Positions 27,643-37,455 of a stretch of DNA of 64,000 bases are shown here, one piece after another. The notes beneath the pieces are model-generated. The model was not told the origin of the DNA. It saw only the letters and a program-made list of their open reading frames with translations, and did not search any database. The first letter of the stretch is position 1; each line of letters starts with the position of its first letter. Position numbers and translations under genes: made by a program. The stretch is from an uncultured Prevotella sp. GTDB taxonomy: Bacteria > Bacteroidota > Bacteroidia > Bacteroidales > Bacteroidaceae. The stretch spans positions 26,504 through 90,503 of the forward strand of contig CAJOPT010000073.1 of NCBI GenBank assembly GCA_905236455.1. The letters run 5' to 3'.

Positions 27643-28407
27643 ATGAAAAAGCCTTTTATACTGATTTCAAATGATGACGGCTATCAGAGTAGAGGTATCA
27701 GATGTCTTGTAGAGTGTTTGAGAGACATGGCGGACATTCTTGTCTGCGCACCTGATGGCGGACGCTCAGGATATTCCTGTGCCTTTTCCGCAGTGCCACC
27801 TCTTTATATACAGCGGCGGGACAATATTCCCGGTGCGGAGGTATGGTCGTGCAGCGGCACTCCTGTGGATTGTGTGAAGATTGCTCTTGACCAGTTGATG
27901 GACGGCAGATGGCCTGACTTGGTAATTGGCGGTATTAATCATGGTGACAACTCTACAGTGAACACTCACTACAGTGGAACGATGGGTGTCGCAATGGAAG
28001 GGTGTATGAAATACATTCCCTCTATCGCCTTCTCGTCATGTAATTATAATCCTGATGCAGACCTGTCGCATCTGGGACATTATATTCGTAAGATAGTGAA
28101 TAGAGTCCTGTCCGACGGCTTACCGAAGGGCGTATGTCTGAATGTCAATTTTCCTGATGTGAGACAGTTCAGCGGACTTCGTGTCTGCAGAATGGGCTAT
28201 GGCAGTTGGATAAACGAGGTGGTGAAGGATGTTCATCCCCGAGGCTACAACTATTATTGGATGACAGGCCATTACCGTGACGATGAGGCTGGTGCGGTCG
28301 ATAACGATCGCTGGGCATTATCTCATGGCTATGTATGTGTGACTCCTACTACGATGGATGTCACTGATTATAGAATGTTGAACGAAATGAAAGACTGGGA
28401 AGAATGA
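27643..28407 (+). CDS. surE: 5'/3'-nucleotidase SurE
   Basis: Metal-dependent nucleotidase. 254 residues, starting MKKPFILISNDDGYQSRGI, with the metal-binding N-D-D motif of SurE; further signatures are CAPDGGRSGYSCA, SCSGTPVDCVKIAL and GGINHGDN, followed by HYSGTMGVAMEG. Overlaps lpxB by 4 bp (ATGA), so the two are translated together; surE-lpxB pairing is common in Bacteroidetes. Confidence 0.95.
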   Translation: MKKPFILISNDDGYQSRGIRCLVECLRDMADILVCAPDGGRSGYSCAFSAVPPLYIQRRDNIPGAEVWSCSGTPVDCVKIALDQLMDGRWPDLVIGGINHGDNSTVNTHYSGTMGVAMEGCMKYIPSIAFSSCNYNPDADLSHLGHYIRKIVNRVLSDGLPKGVCLNVNFPDVRQFSGLRVCRMGYGSWINEVVKDVHPRGYNYYWMTGHYRDDEAGAVDNDRWALSHGYVCVTPTTMDVTDYRMLNEMKDWEE

Positions 28408-29633
28408 AATATTATTTGATTGTGGGAGAGGCGAGTGGTGACCTTCATGCCTCACGATTGATGCAGTCGCTTCAGGAGGAAGACCCTGAGGCTCAGTTCC
28501 GTTTCTTCGGCGGCGATCTCATGAGTGCTGTTGGCGGAACACGTGTCCGGCATTATAAAGATATGGCATATATGGGATTTGTTCCTGTGCTGCTCCATCT
28601 TAATGTGATATTCAAGAATCTCAAGGTTTGTCAGGAGGATATGATAAAATGGAAACCGGATGTGGTGATTTTAGTTGACTACCCCGGCTTCAACTTGCGG
28701 ATAGCGAAATTCATTACTAAGCAGAAACTTGCCGCTAATCGTCCGCAACAGCCTGCAAAGGGCGCACAGCTTACTGGTAATGGTTCCCAGCTTCCTGCAA
28801 AGCCTTTATGGGGTGGCTGCCCTGTGTATTATTATATCTCTCCTAAGATATGGGCATGGAAAGAATGGCGCATCCGTAGCATAAAACGTGACGTCACAGA
28901 GATGTTCTCCATCTTACCTTTCGAGAAAGATTTCTATGAGAAAAAACACCGTTATCCAGTGTACTATGTCGGAAACCCGACAGTGGAGGAGGTGTCACAC
29001 TTCAAAGAGGAATATCATGAGACCTTTGAGCAGTTTTGCGCTACTCATGGGCTGTCGGAGAAACCTATTATTGCATTGCTTGCTGGCAGCAGGAAGCAGG
29101 AGATAAAGGATAACCTGCCGGGAATGATTGAGTCGGCGAGACGTTTTAAAGACTATCAGCTGGTGTTGGCTGGCGCCCCGTCAATAGAGGAAGAGTATTA
29201 TGAGACTTTTATCAAAGGAAAGAATGTAAGGTTGGTTAGAAATCAGACGTATCCTTTGCTTGCACATTCCACGGCAGCGTTAGTGACCAGTGGAACGGCG
29301 ACGTTGGAGACTGCTCTCTTCCGTGTTCCCCAGGTGGTATGTTACGAGACCCCGTTACCAAAGCTCTATCGCTTTGGGTTTAATCACATCCTTAACGTTA
29401 AGTATATATCATTGGTGAACCTTATTGGCGGTAAAGAGATTGTTCCGGAATTATTTGCAGACCGTTTCAGGGTCTATAATATTATGAATGAGCTTTATAG
29501 AATCCTTCCTGGTCAGCCTGGGCGTGAGAAGATGCTGCAAGGATATCAGGAGGTAGCCGAGAAATTAGGTGGTGACATAGCGCCAGTGCAGGCTGCCCGT
29601 ACAATGGTCTATCTGTTGAGGAAAAGTAAATGA
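28404..29633 (+). CDS. lpxB: lipid-A-disaccharide synthase
   Basis: Condenses UDP-diacylglucosamine with lipid X in lipid A synthesis (GT19). 409 residues with MKYYLIVGEASGDLHASRLM, VILVDYPGFNLRIAKF, YYISPKIWAWKEWR, YVGNP and TSGTATLETALF. Roughly residues 110-138 form a Gln/Ala/Gly-rich insert (QQPAKGAQLTGNGSQLPAKP) just before PVYYYISPKIWAW, where homologues have a short link; the underlying DNA contains imperfect direct repeats (CCTGCAAAG, CAGCTT). Follows surE. Confidence 0.95.
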   Translation: MKYYLIVGEASGDLHASRLMQSLQEEDPEAQFRFFGGDLMSAVGGTRVRHYKDMAYMGFVPVLLHLNVIFKNLKVCQEDMIKWKPDVVILVDYPGFNLRIAKFITKQKLAANRPQQPAKGAQLTGNGSQLPAKPLWGGCPVYYYISPKIWAWKEWRIRSIKRDVTEMFSILPFEKDFYEKKHRYPVYYVGNPTVEEVSHFKEEYHETFEQFCATHGLSEKPIIALLAGSRKQEIKDNLPGMIESARRFKDYQLVLAGAPSIEEEYYETFIKGKNVRLVRNQTYPLLAHSTAALVTSGTATLETALFRVPQVVCYETPLPKLYRFGFNHILNVKYISLVNLIGGKEIVPELFADRFRVYNIMNELYRILPGQPGREKMLQGYQEVAEKLGGDIAPVQAARTMVYLLRKSK

Positions 29634-29658
29634 GGCGAGGTTAATCCCCGCCTCATTT
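29628..29658 (+). terminator. bidirectional terminator after lpxB
   Basis: 10-bp stem AAATGAGGCG / CGCCTCATTT with an 11-nt loop, spanning the lpxB stop codon and serving also the convergent GH5 gene. Confidence 0.8.
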
Positions 29659-29667
29659 GTTGTATTC

Positions 29668-30624
29668 TTATTTTATGTTTTTCTTCATGGTCTCTTGTAC
29701 TAACTTACCCCATGGCTTCACGAGGTCTGGGGTCCAGTCACCACATGCCTTGGCTCTTGGTAATAGCATGGAGCATGTCTCGTTCTTGTCGGAGAGAGAC
29801 CAACAGGCATAGCTTACCTTTAACTCTTCCATCAGGTTGACCCATTTCCACCATTCCTCGGTATTTAGCGGACCATCACCTGAGGCTTCCATTCCGGCAC
29901 ATTCACTGACAAAGACTGGAAGCCCACCTTCCACAGCAGCTTTCATCTTATCGCGAAGATAGTCTTTATGGGTGGCTGCATAGAAGTGTACGGTATACAT
30001 CACGTTGCTGACTCCCTCAATAGGTGATGCGGCAACAAGGTCTATGTCCTGGTCCCAATGCGGACATCCCATAAGGATTACGTTGTCAGGGTCATACTTA
30101 CGTATCTCTGTGATAATCTCCTTAGCGTATTCCTTCAGACTCTCCCATGAGTCATTTATCGGCTCATTGTATAATTCATATATGATATTGGGGTATTTGC
30201 CGTATTTCTGTGCCATCTTTGAGAAAAATGCCTTTGCCTCAGCTGTATGCATCTCGTGGGAATGCCAGTCGATTATGACATACACCTTGTTCTTTATGGC
30301 AGCGTCAATGACTGGAGTCATACATTCAATGCCGAATGACGGGTTCTCTAAATAATGGTCATCAACAGATGACGCTCCCATGGCGGCACGGATAACATTG
30401 GCATGCCATTCATTCTCCAACCATTTCACCGCTCCTTTGTTGTAAAAGCGTGGCCATAGATTGTGCCATCCAAGGCTTACTCCGCGCAATACTACTGGTT
30501 GACCGTTCTGATCGCATAGCTGTGCGCCTTTAACTTGTAACTGCCCCCATTGTCTCACTGGGTCAATAGCCTTTGCCGTCGTTAGGGCACAGAGCATACA
30601 GACGATGCAAAGAATTTTTTTCAT
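29668..30624 (-). CDS. GH5 family glycanase (endoglucanase-like)
   Basis: 318 residues from MKKILCIVC (30624), with a signal peptide ending near TAKA. GH5 catalytic residues are visible: acid/base E154 in YELYNEP and nucleophile E241 in VFVSECAG, plus LRGVSLGWHN and IIDWHSHE. The layout fits subfamily 2, mostly endo-beta-1,4-glucanases; substrate not proven. It begins 54 bp after the cdsA stop on the same strand with no TAnnTTTG box between, so it is probably read from the rsfS-ftsH-cdsA operon. Confidence 0.9.
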   Translation of the reverse strand: MKKILCIVCMLCALTTAKAIDPVRQWGQLQVKGAQLCDQNGQPVVLRGVSLGWHNLWPRFYNKGAVKWLENEWHANVIRAAMGASSVDDHYLENPSFGIECMTPVIDAAIKNKVYVIIDWHSHEMHTAEAKAFFSKMAQKYGKYPNIIYELYNEPINDSWESLKEYAKEIITEIRKYDPDNVILMGCPHWDQDIDLVAASPIEGVSNVMYTVHFYAATHKDYLRDKMKAAVEGGLPVFVSECAGMEASGDGPLNTEEWWKWVNLMEELKVSYACWSLSDKNETCSMLLPRAKACGDWTPDLVKPWGKLVQETMKKNIK

Positions 30625-30678
30625 GTGTGTCATTTTTACTATTAAGTTTTGTTTAATTATTAAGGAGTTTATGATGAC

Positions 30679-31545
30679 TTATACCATCATTGCCAGTGTG
30701 TAAAGATAAACCACTGCGGCAGGTATTGCCAAAAGAGAGGAGTCGAAGCGGTCAAGCATGCCGCCATGCCCAGGCAGGATGTTTCCGCTATCCTTGATAC
30801 CTAATGTGCGCTTAAAAAGAGATTCGATAAGGTCGCCCCATGTACCGAAGATCACGACGGTAAGCCCTAAGCCTATCCATGCCGGTACCGACAAGTATAG
30901 CTGACTTGACAGCATGGCAGTGGAATTTACATACCATCCTGTCAGTCCGGCGATAATCAGCACAAGGATGCCACCGCCAATGCTGCCTTCCCAGCTCTTG
31001 CCTGGGCTGATGCGTGGAAACAGCTTGTGCTTTCCCAACATAGACCCTACACAATATGCACCGGTGTCGTTAGCCCAGAGGAAAATGAAAATGCTCAAGG
31101 GGTATAGCCAGTTATAGCTTACCTGTCCGTCAGCTGATTGCTGGAACGCCAGCATATTGATGAGTGAGAACGGAAGTGCGATATACATCTGTCCGAACAT
31201 TGTGTAAGCCCAATTGTTAATGGGATTATTATGCTTTAGGTATAACTCGCTTACCAACAGGTATATGATAGTGATGGTATATGGCACAAATACGATAAAG
31301 CCCTCTACGATTTCCAACTTTATGGCAGCTACGGCAAAGAAGAAATAGACTCCCGCAACACATGAGATGAAACGGTTTACATGTACGCTGCCTTTCCCGT
31401 TGACCAGTCCTGTGTATTCCCAGATAGTCATACCGGTAATTATGGCAAAAAGCAGAAGCATGGTGTCGGGACGCCATACGATTCCTCCTACCATTATAAC
31501 AACGAAAAGGATACCAAAGACAGTACGGTTTATGAAATTCTTCAT
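30679..31545 (-). CDS. cdsA: phosphatidate cytidylyltransferase
   Basis: Makes CDP-diacylglycerol for phospholipid synthesis. 288 residues with about eight membrane segments and the C-terminal CDS signature (GHGGMLDRFDSSL, preceded by LIESLFKRTLGIKDSG). Starts 11 bp after ftsH; the rsfS-ftsH-cdsA order is conserved in Bacteroidales. Confidence 0.95.
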   Translation of the reverse strand: MKNFINRTVFGILFVVIMVGGIVWRPDTMLLLFAIITGMTIWEYTGLVNGKGSVHVNRFISCVAGVYFFFAVAAIKLEIVEGFIVFVPYTITIIYLLVSELYLKHNNPINNWAYTMFGQMYIALPFSLINMLAFQQSADGQVSYNWLYPLSIFIFLWANDTGAYCVGSMLGKHKLFPRISPGKSWEGSIGGGILVLIIAGLTGWYVNSTAMLSSQLYLSVPAWIGLGLTVVIFGTWGDLIESLFKRTLGIKDSGNILPGHGGMLDRFDSSLLAIPAAVVYLYTLAMMV

Positions 31546-31556
31546 CTTTCTATAAT

Positions 31557-33602
31557 TTAGTCAGCATTACTGGAATTCCCAATGTTATTATCTTCTTCAG
31601 TGTTAGCACTTGACTTCTCATACTCTGCCTGTGCTTTCTTTACCTCTTCAGGCATATCTTCCAGACTTGGCTCGGTCTCGGCATTGGCATCGATAATCTC
31701 CTGTGAGCGGCTTACCCATGGACGCTTGCCGAAGATCTTCTCTACATCCTCAGCAAAGATTACCTCACGCTGTATAAGGATTTCAGCCAACTGGTTATGT
31801 CCTTCCTTATGTTCTGTGAGAATCTTCTTGGCACGGTCATATTGCTCATTGATCATCTTCAGAACCTCCTCGTCGATAACTTTTGCTGTTGTCTCAGAAT
31901 AAGGACGCTGGAACTGGTATTCCTGGTTATTGTAATAGCAGATGTTTGGAAGCTTATCGCTCATTCCAGCGTATGCAATCATTCCGTATGCGCTCTTTGT
32001 GGCACGCTCAAGGTCGTTCATGGCACCAGTGGAGATATGACCTGTGAAGAGCTCCTCGGCGGCACGTCCTCCAAGAAGCGCACACATCTCGTCAAGCATC
32101 TGCTCTTTCGTCGTGATTTGTCGCTCCTCTGGCAGATACCATGCGGCACCAAGAGCCTGACCACGAGGAACAATAGTGACTTTTATCAGCGGATTGGCAT
32201 ATTGGCAGAACCAAGAGATGGTGGCATGACCTGCCTCGTGGAGCGCAATAGAACGTTTCTCACTGGCTGTCATCACCTTGGTCTTTTTCTCCAAACCGCC
32301 AATTATGCGGTCTACGGCGTCAAGGAAGTCTTGCTTGCCGATAGCCTTGCTGTCATGTCGTGCTGCGATAAGAGCTGCCTCATTACATACATTTGCGATG
32401 TCGGCACCTGAGAACCCAGGAGCCTGTCGTGACAATAGGTCAACGTCAACAGTGTCGTCAATCTTCTTGCCTTGCAGATGTACATTGAAAATAGCCTTAC
32501 GCTCGCTAAGGTCTGGAAGGTCTACATGTATCTGGCGATCGAAACGCCCGGCACGTAACAGGGCGGAGTCAAGCATGTCGACACGGTTGGTTGCCGCCAA
32601 TACAATGACACCACTGTTCGTGCCAAATCCGTCCATCTCTGTTAGTAATGCGTTCAGAGTGTTTTCGCGCTCGTCATTGCCACCCATGGCTGGGTTCTTT
32701 GAACGGGCACGTCCTACGGCGTCAATCTCATCTATGAAGATGATACATGGTGACTTGGCTTTTGCCTGATGGAAAACGTCACGCACACGACTTGCGCCTA
32801 CACCAACAAACATCTCCACGAAATCACTACCGCTCATAGAGAAGAATGGTACGCCCGCCTCACCGGCAACAGCTTTTGCCAAAAGGGTCTTACCTGTTCC
32901 TGGAGGACCAACGAGCAAGGCTCCCTTTGGAATCTTTCCGCCTAACTCAGTATATTTCTTCGGATTCTTCAGGAACTCGACAATCTCCTGAACTTCCTGC
33001 TTGGCACCAGCCTGACCTGCTACATCCTTAAATGTAATGCCAAGATCGTTGGCTTTCTCATATAGCTTTGCCTTTGACTTTCCAACACTGAAGACGCCTC
33101 CGCCGCCGGCACCGCCACTCATGCGGCGCATCAGCCATACCCAGAACAAGATGATAGCAATCCACGGGATGAGGCTTAACAGCATGTCGGTAAGACCGTC
33201 TTCGTTCTTGTTGTCATAGCTGTAGCTGCCAATTTTCTTCTTTTTGACGGCATCATTGAGGAAATTCTCAAGGTTGTCAACGGAGCCTATCTCTACCTTT
33301 ACGTATGGGTCGGTGCCAACTTGCTGGGTTCCTGCTTTGAACACGTCGCGTATATGCTCAGGACGCACATACATGCGTAGGTTGCTCGCATTCTTATTTA
33401 CCACCACACGTAAGGCATAGCCCTGATTCACATAGTTGATGAAGGCTGTGTAGTCCTTGGTAATGCTCACGGAGGTGTTAGTAAGACTGTTGTTGCCTGC
33501 GAAAAACGTGGCAGCAAGGGTTATCAGCACAAGCACATAAATCCAATTCATATTGAATTTAGGCATCTTCGGCATATTCTCGTTGGGATTCTTCTGTTCC
33601 AT
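31557..33602 (-). CDS. ftsH: ATP-dependent zinc metalloprotease FtsH
   Basis: Membrane AAA+ protease for quality control. 681 residues: N-terminal membrane segment (about 18-36), periplasmic domain, second segment (about 140-157) then a Gly-rich GGAGGGG turn; AAA module with Walker A GPPGTGKT (232-239) and Walker B IIFIDEID; zinc site HEAGH (455-459). The C-terminal tail is acidic and Asn-rich ([15 protein letters not shown]). Second gene of the rsfS operon, 11 bp after rsfS. Confidence 0.97.
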   Translation of the reverse strand: MEQKNPNENMPKMPKFNMNWIYVLVLITLAATFFAGNNSLTNTSVSITKDYTAFINYVNQGYALRVVVNKNASNLRMYVRPEHIRDVFKAGTQQVGTDPYVKVEIGSVDNLENFLNDAVKKKKIGSYSYDNKNEDGLTDMLLSLIPWIAIILFWVWLMRRMSGGAGGGGVFSVGKSKAKLYEKANDLGITFKDVAGQAGAKQEVQEIVEFLKNPKKYTELGGKIPKGALLVGPPGTGKTLLAKAVAGEAGVPFFSMSGSDFVEMFVGVGASRVRDVFHQAKAKSPCIIFIDEIDAVGRARSKNPAMGGNDERENTLNALLTEMDGFGTNSGVIVLAATNRVDMLDSALLRAGRFDRQIHVDLPDLSERKAIFNVHLQGKKIDDTVDVDLLSRQAPGFSGADIANVCNEAALIAARHDSKAIGKQDFLDAVDRIIGGLEKKTKVMTASEKRSIALHEAGHATISWFCQYANPLIKVTIVPRGQALGAAWYLPEERQITTKEQMLDEMCALLGGRAAEELFTGHISTGAMNDLERATKSAYGMIAYAGMSDKLPNICYYNNQEYQFQRPYSETTAKVIDEEVLKMINEQYDRAKKILTEHKEGHNQLAEILIQREVIFAEDVEKIFGKRPWVSRSQEIIDANAETEPSLEDMPEEVKKAQAEYEKSSANTEEDNNIGNSSNAD

Positions 33603-33613
33603 ATACTGATTTC

Positions 33614-33973
33614 TTAGTCAATGTCGGGTATCTCTGTAAGTTGTGCGTCCTGCCAAAGGGTCTCTAAGTCATAGAAAGCACGTACCTCTGGCAAAAAGAT
33701 GTGTACCATTATGTCTGTGAAGTCTATTGCTACCCACTGGGCGTTCTCCAAACCAACGACATGGGCTGGCTTCTCTCCGGCTTTCTCACGGCAATAGTCG
33801 CCAACTGACTCGGCAATGGCTTCTACCTGCATAGGGGAGTTTCCTTGGCAAATAACAAAATACTGACAAATAGTGCCGTCAATATTACGGAGGTCGGCAA
33901 CTACAATGCTTGAACCCTTTTTCTCTTGGATTCCTTCAATGATGGTATTTAAAAGTTTCTTAGTTTCTTCCAT
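33614..33973 (-). CDS. rsfS: ribosome silencing factor RsfS
   Basis: Binds ribosomal protein L14 and blocks subunit joining under poor nutrition. 119 residues from MEETKKLL (33973); a frame to 33994 would start inside the -7 box. Family features: DLRNIDGTICQYFVICQGNSPMQVEAI, YCREKAGEKP, and WVAIDFTDIMVHIFLPEVRAFYDLETLW. Confidence 0.94.
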   Translation of the reverse strand: MEETKKLLNTIIEGIQEKKGSSIVVADLRNIDGTICQYFVICQGNSPMQVEAIAESVGDYCREKAGEKPAHVVGLENAQWVAIDFTDIMVHIFLPEVRAFYDLETLWQDAQLTEIPDID

Positions 33974-33991
33974 ATTCTTTAAAATGCTATG

Positions 33992-33999
33992 CAAAGGTA
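33992..33999 (-). promoter_or_regulatory. rsfS-ftsH-cdsA -7 element
   Basis: TACCTTTG on the minus strand, 18 nt before ATG 33973. Confidence 0.6.
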
Positions 34000-34135
34000 G
34001 TGTAAAAATTTGATTAAGAGAAGAGAATGCAAACTTATTTGTATTCTTGGGTATGAAAATTTTATCTAAATATGTGACAAAACATGTAAAATGAGGGTTT
34101 ATTTCGTTTTTTTTTAAAAAAAGTCGGATATTTTT

Positions 34136-34165
34136 TTGTTAGTTAGACAAAAAATGCTACCTTTG
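34136..34165 (+). promoter_or_regulatory. tRNA-Gln promoter
   Basis: TTG (34136-34138) and TACCTTTG (34158-34165) with 19-bp spacing, about 40 bp before the tRNA. Confidence 0.65.
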
Positions 34166-34205
34166 CATCCGCTTAACGACAAAGTTGTTGTTCTGCAATA
34201 GGAAT

Positions 34206-34276
34206 TGGGGTATGGTGTAATGGTAACACTACAGATTCTGGTCCTGTCATTCTTGGTTCGAGTCCGAGTACCCCAA
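34206..34276 (+). tRNA. tRNA-Gln (anticodon CTG)
   Basis: 71-nt cloverleaf. Acceptor TGGGGTA pairs with TACCCCA; D stem GTGT/ACAC; anticodon loop TTCTGGT gives CTG, reading CAG; T arm CTTGG-TTCGAGT-CCGAG (one T.G pair). The 3' CCA is not encoded (CAC follows the discriminator A). In the anticodon stem ACAGA/CCTGT the innermost pair is A.C rather than Watson-Crick. Confidence 0.92.
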
Positions 34277-34279
34277 CAC

Positions 34280-34323
34280 AAAAAAAGTCCGAAACTCCTT
34301 AATTGGTGCTTCGGACTTTTTTT
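34280..34323 (+). terminator. terminator between tRNA-Gln and the DUF349 gene
   Basis: 14-bp stem AAAAAAAGTCCGAA / TTCGGACTTTTTTT; symmetrical A/T tracts let it serve both converging units. Confidence 0.88.
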
Positions 34324-34339
34324 ATACTCATTCTAAATA

Positions 34340-36352
34340 TTATGCTTCAGCGTTCTCAGTGTCGATAGCCTTGATCTTCTGCTTTGTAAGCTCAAGGTCG
34401 TCTTTGAGCTTTTGTACCTTACGGTTCATTTCGTCAATAAGGCTATTGCCTTTCTTGGATGAGGCATTGAGGAAACCGATATTATTCTCATAGGTGTTGA
34501 TTTCCTGCTTCAGCTGCTCATAGCGTCGCATGAGACGGGAACGCTCGTTGTCTATGGCATTGGCACCCTTGTCTGCCATCTGCTTGAGATTACTCTTGAA
34601 GTTATCGAGGCGGCGGCGAGCTACACTGATGTTGAGCTCCTTGTACAATTTGTCAAGAATCTCATGATACTCTTTATACAAGTTGTCTTTCTCTTTGAAA
34701 GGCACATGACCGATGGCCTGATATTGCTCTACGAACTGTTGCACTTTCTCCTGGATGTTATCACCCGTCTCGTCTAACAGTGCCTTCAGCTGTTCGATAA
34801 TGCCTCGTTTCTGCTGGAGGTTATCGCGCTCAGCGTTGCGTGTGCCGGCAGTGGCGGCGTTGCGTGCCTCGAAGAACTTGTTGCATGCCGCAAGGAATTC
34901 ATTCCACAGCTGGTCTCCCAGTTTCTTAGGAACCATGCCAATGGTTTTCCATTCTTTCTGTAGGTTAATGAGCTTGTCGGATGTAGACCTCCACTCTGTC
35001 GACTCTGAGAGGGCTTGGGCTTGCTCAATGAGTTTCTTCTTCTTCTCAGCGTTCTCGGCGAATTTCTCTTTCAGATCCTTGAAGTATTCGCCTTTACGTT
35101 TGAAGAAGTCATCACAGGCAGCACGGAACCGCTCGAAAATCTTGACATTCATCTTTTGTGGGGCAAAACCAATGGTCTTCCACTCTTGTTGTATCTCAAT
35201 AATCTCCTTTGTATGCTTGTCCCAGTCTGCACTGCTCTTGTTCTCTTCCTTTGCGATGGCTTCTACTTTCTCACAAAGCTCTGTCTTCTTGGTGAGATTT
35301 TCCTCTTCTTTAGACCGTAATGACTCAAAATGCTGTTGATGGCGTTTGTTCACTACCGTAGAAGCGGCTTTGAAGCGTCCCCAGATCTCCTCGCGCAGTT
35401 CCTTTGCCACCGGACCGGTCTCACGATACTGCTGGTGTAGCTCCTGAAGCTGGTGGAACGCACTTATAACATCTGTCTCATCGGCAAGCTTCTCGGCTGC
35501 TTCACAGAGCTTTGTCTTTGCCTCAAGGTTTTTCTTGAAATCGTATTCGCGTGCCTCGCTGTTTAATTTCAGCAAGTCATAGAACTGCTCTACATACAAT
35601 TGATAGTTGCGCCACAGCTCATTGGCCTTCTCCGCAGGCACAGCCTTTATCTCTTTCCATTGCTGCTGGAGGCTCTTAAATTCCTGGAATCTCTTATTTG
35701 CCTCTTCTGGAGAGGTAATCATTCCTTTTATTGTCTCAATGATGTTGAGTTTCTTTTTCAGGTTGTCCTGTTTCTCGCTTTCTTGCTCTTGGAAGGCTTT
35801 TTGACGCTTTTCCTTGATGATGCTCATCTCAGCCTTGAATACTTCCTCGTCAGCATCGGGAGTAATCTGGTATTTCTCAGGGTCTCCGCCAGCGTTGATA
35901 TATGCCTTTAACTGTTCATCACGCTCAGCGAAATGAAGTTTGTAGAACGTGGTCTTCAGGTAGTCTACTTCTGCCTTAGACGGGGTCTCGTCACCATGGG
36001 CGAGTTCCTTCAGCCTTTCAAGAAGATCCTTCTTGTTGTCGTAAGTCTTACGAACGGATTCCTCTGTGGTCTCAGCTTCCTGCTCCTCTGCTTCTGTAAC
36101 ATCAGCTACAGGTATGTCAGAAGGCTCCTCAACCTCTACGGAAGGCTCCTCGACCTTGACAGCAGGTTCTTCCACGTCTGCAATAGGCTCGGCTGTCGGC
36201 TTCTCTGCCTCCACCGGCTCAGCCGCAGGTTCCTCAGGCTTTACATCTTCAACGTTCTCAACTACAGTTTCGACTGCCTCTACAGTCTCTTCTGTCTTTT
36301 TTACTTCCTCTAATTTTCCCTGTTCCAGGGCTTTCTCTTGAGAGTCCATCAT
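34340..36352 (-). CDS. DUF349 domain-containing protein
   Basis: 670 residues. An acidic Glu/Val/Pro-rich N terminus (about 1-105; repeats such as EEPAAEPVEAEKPTAEP and VEEPSVEVEEPSD) is followed by about five consecutive DUF349 helical repeats, each with a W(K)xIxxVP/AP core (QQWKEIKAVPAEKANELW, QEWKTIGFAPQKMN, KEWKTIGMVPKKLGDQLW), and a C-terminal coiled coil (SSKKGNSLIDEMNRKVQKLKDDLELTKQKI). No signal peptide. DUF349 proteins are poorly understood; a link to nucleic acids or ribosomes is not demonstrated here. Two adjacent Met codons (36352, 36349) are possible starts. -7 box at 36423-36430. Confidence 0.88.
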   Translation of the reverse strand: MMDSQEKALEQGKLEEVKKTEETVEAVETVVENVEDVKPEEPAAEPVEAEKPTAEPIADVEEPAVKVEEPSVEVEEPSDIPVADVTEAEEQEAETTEESVRKTYDNKKDLLERLKELAHGDETPSKAEVDYLKTTFYKLHFAERDEQLKAYINAGGDPEKYQITPDADEEVFKAEMSIIKEKRQKAFQEQESEKQDNLKKKLNIIETIKGMITSPEEANKRFQEFKSLQQQWKEIKAVPAEKANELWRNYQLYVEQFYDLLKLNSEAREYDFKKNLEAKTKLCEAAEKLADETDVISAFHQLQELHQQYRETGPVAKELREEIWGRFKAASTVVNKRHQQHFESLRSKEEENLTKKTELCEKVEAIAKEENKSSADWDKHTKEIIEIQQEWKTIGFAPQKMNVKIFERFRAACDDFFKRKGEYFKDLKEKFAENAEKKKKLIEQAQALSESTEWRSTSDKLINLQKEWKTIGMVPKKLGDQLWNEFLAACNKFFEARNAATAGTRNAERDNLQQKRGIIEQLKALLDETGDNIQEKVQQFVEQYQAIGHVPFKEKDNLYKEYHEILDKLYKELNISVARRRLDNFKSNLKQMADKGANAIDNERSRLMRRYEQLKQEINTYENNIGFLNASSKKGNSLIDEMNRKVQKLKDDLELTKQKIKAIDTENAEA

Positions 36353-36422
36353 TTAACTTTTTAGTTATAGATTCGAATATAGGTGCATAGGCACCACTTT
36401 ACATAATTTAGTTTAGGATTTG

Positions 36423-36430
36423 CAAACTTA
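36423..36430 (-). promoter_or_regulatory. DUF349 gene -7 element
   Basis: TAAGTTTG on the minus strand, about 70 nt before the start; a 12-bp palindrome ATGTAATTACAT (36441-36452) lies just upstream of it. Confidence 0.5.
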
Positions 36431-36528
36431 GGTAAAAAAAATGTAATTACATAATTTTCGGCTGTTTTTTTTCCTTTTTTCTTCGTTTTTGGGGTCTGTT
36501 AAGCTGTTCCCAGCCATAAAACCAGACT

Positions 36529-37455
36529 TTATATTAGCCGTTTATGCCGTAGAATCCACCATGATGCAATGGACACGAAGATTGACAACGCCAGTGCGAG
36601 AATGAACCCAAAGCTGCTACTCTCCATTCCGTTGATTAAGTTCATGCCAAACAGGGACGCTATCAGTGTGGGAAACATCAGGATGATACTGACAGATGTG
36701 AGCGTACGCATGATTGTGTTCATGTTGTTATTAATCACACTGGTGTATGTTTCCATCGTAGAATCCAAGATGTTGGAATAGATATTGGTAGTTTCCCTTG
36801 CCTGTGACATCTCAATGTTGACATCTTCGATGAGATCCGCATCAAGCTCGTCAACCTGCAACTTGAATTTCAGTTTCTGCAACAGGGTCTCGTTACCTCG
36901 GATAGAGGTTATGAAATAGGTGAGTGAGTCTTGAAGCCTCGACAGTCCTATCAGACTCTCATTGTTCACATCTTTGTCAAGATTTCTCTTGGCGCGTTCT
37001 ATCAGTGTGTTGATTTGCTTCAGGCGTTTCAGATACCATACGGCAGACGACAGGAACAGGCGGAAGGTCATGTCAACATAGTCTACAAAGCCTTCTCCGC
37101 GTTTCTGCTGGTAGCTGACAAAGTCGAGCATCATGTTGGTCTCATAATAACATACGGTAATGGTCACGTCACGTTTGTGGATAATACCCAAGGGCACTGT
37201 AGTGTAAGGTGTCCGTGACCTGATTTCTTTAACGTATGGTATACGGAGAATCACCAGCATCCATCCGTCGTCGTACTCATAACGTGCACGCTCGTCGGTA
37301 TCGCTGATGTCACTCATAAAATAGTCTGGGATGTTGAATCTCTCTTCCAGCTCTTGCCGGTCATCATCGGTTGGACACGTTACCTGTATCCAACAATTAG
37401 GCTGCCACTCACTGAGTTGCGTCAAATTGCCTGTGGTGTTCCAGTATGTCTTCAT
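36529..37455 (-). CDS. corA: CorA family magnesium transporter
   Basis: Pentameric Mg2+ channel. 308 residues: soluble N-terminal domain, a long stalk helix, and two C-terminal membrane helices; the first ends with the GMN selectivity motif (SLFGMNLING) and the second is FGFILALALSIFVSIASWWIL, ending in the basic RHKRLI. The promoter is at 37608-37615, leaving a leader of about 148 nt with a double hairpin. Confidence 0.95.
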   Translation of the reverse strand: MKTYWNTTGNLTQLSEWQPNCWIQVTCPTDDDRQELEERFNIPDYFMSDISDTDERARYEYDDGWMLVILRIPYVKEIRSRTPYTTVPLGIIHKRDVTITVCYYETNMMLDFVSYQQKRGEGFVDYVDMTFRLFLSSAVWYLKRLKQINTLIERAKRNLDKDVNNESLIGLSRLQDSLTYFITSIRGNETLLQKLKFKLQVDELDADLIEDVNIEMSQARETTNIYSNILDSTMETYTSVINNNMNTIMRTLTSVSIILMFPTLIASLFGMNLINGMESSSFGFILALALSIFVSIASWWILRHKRLI

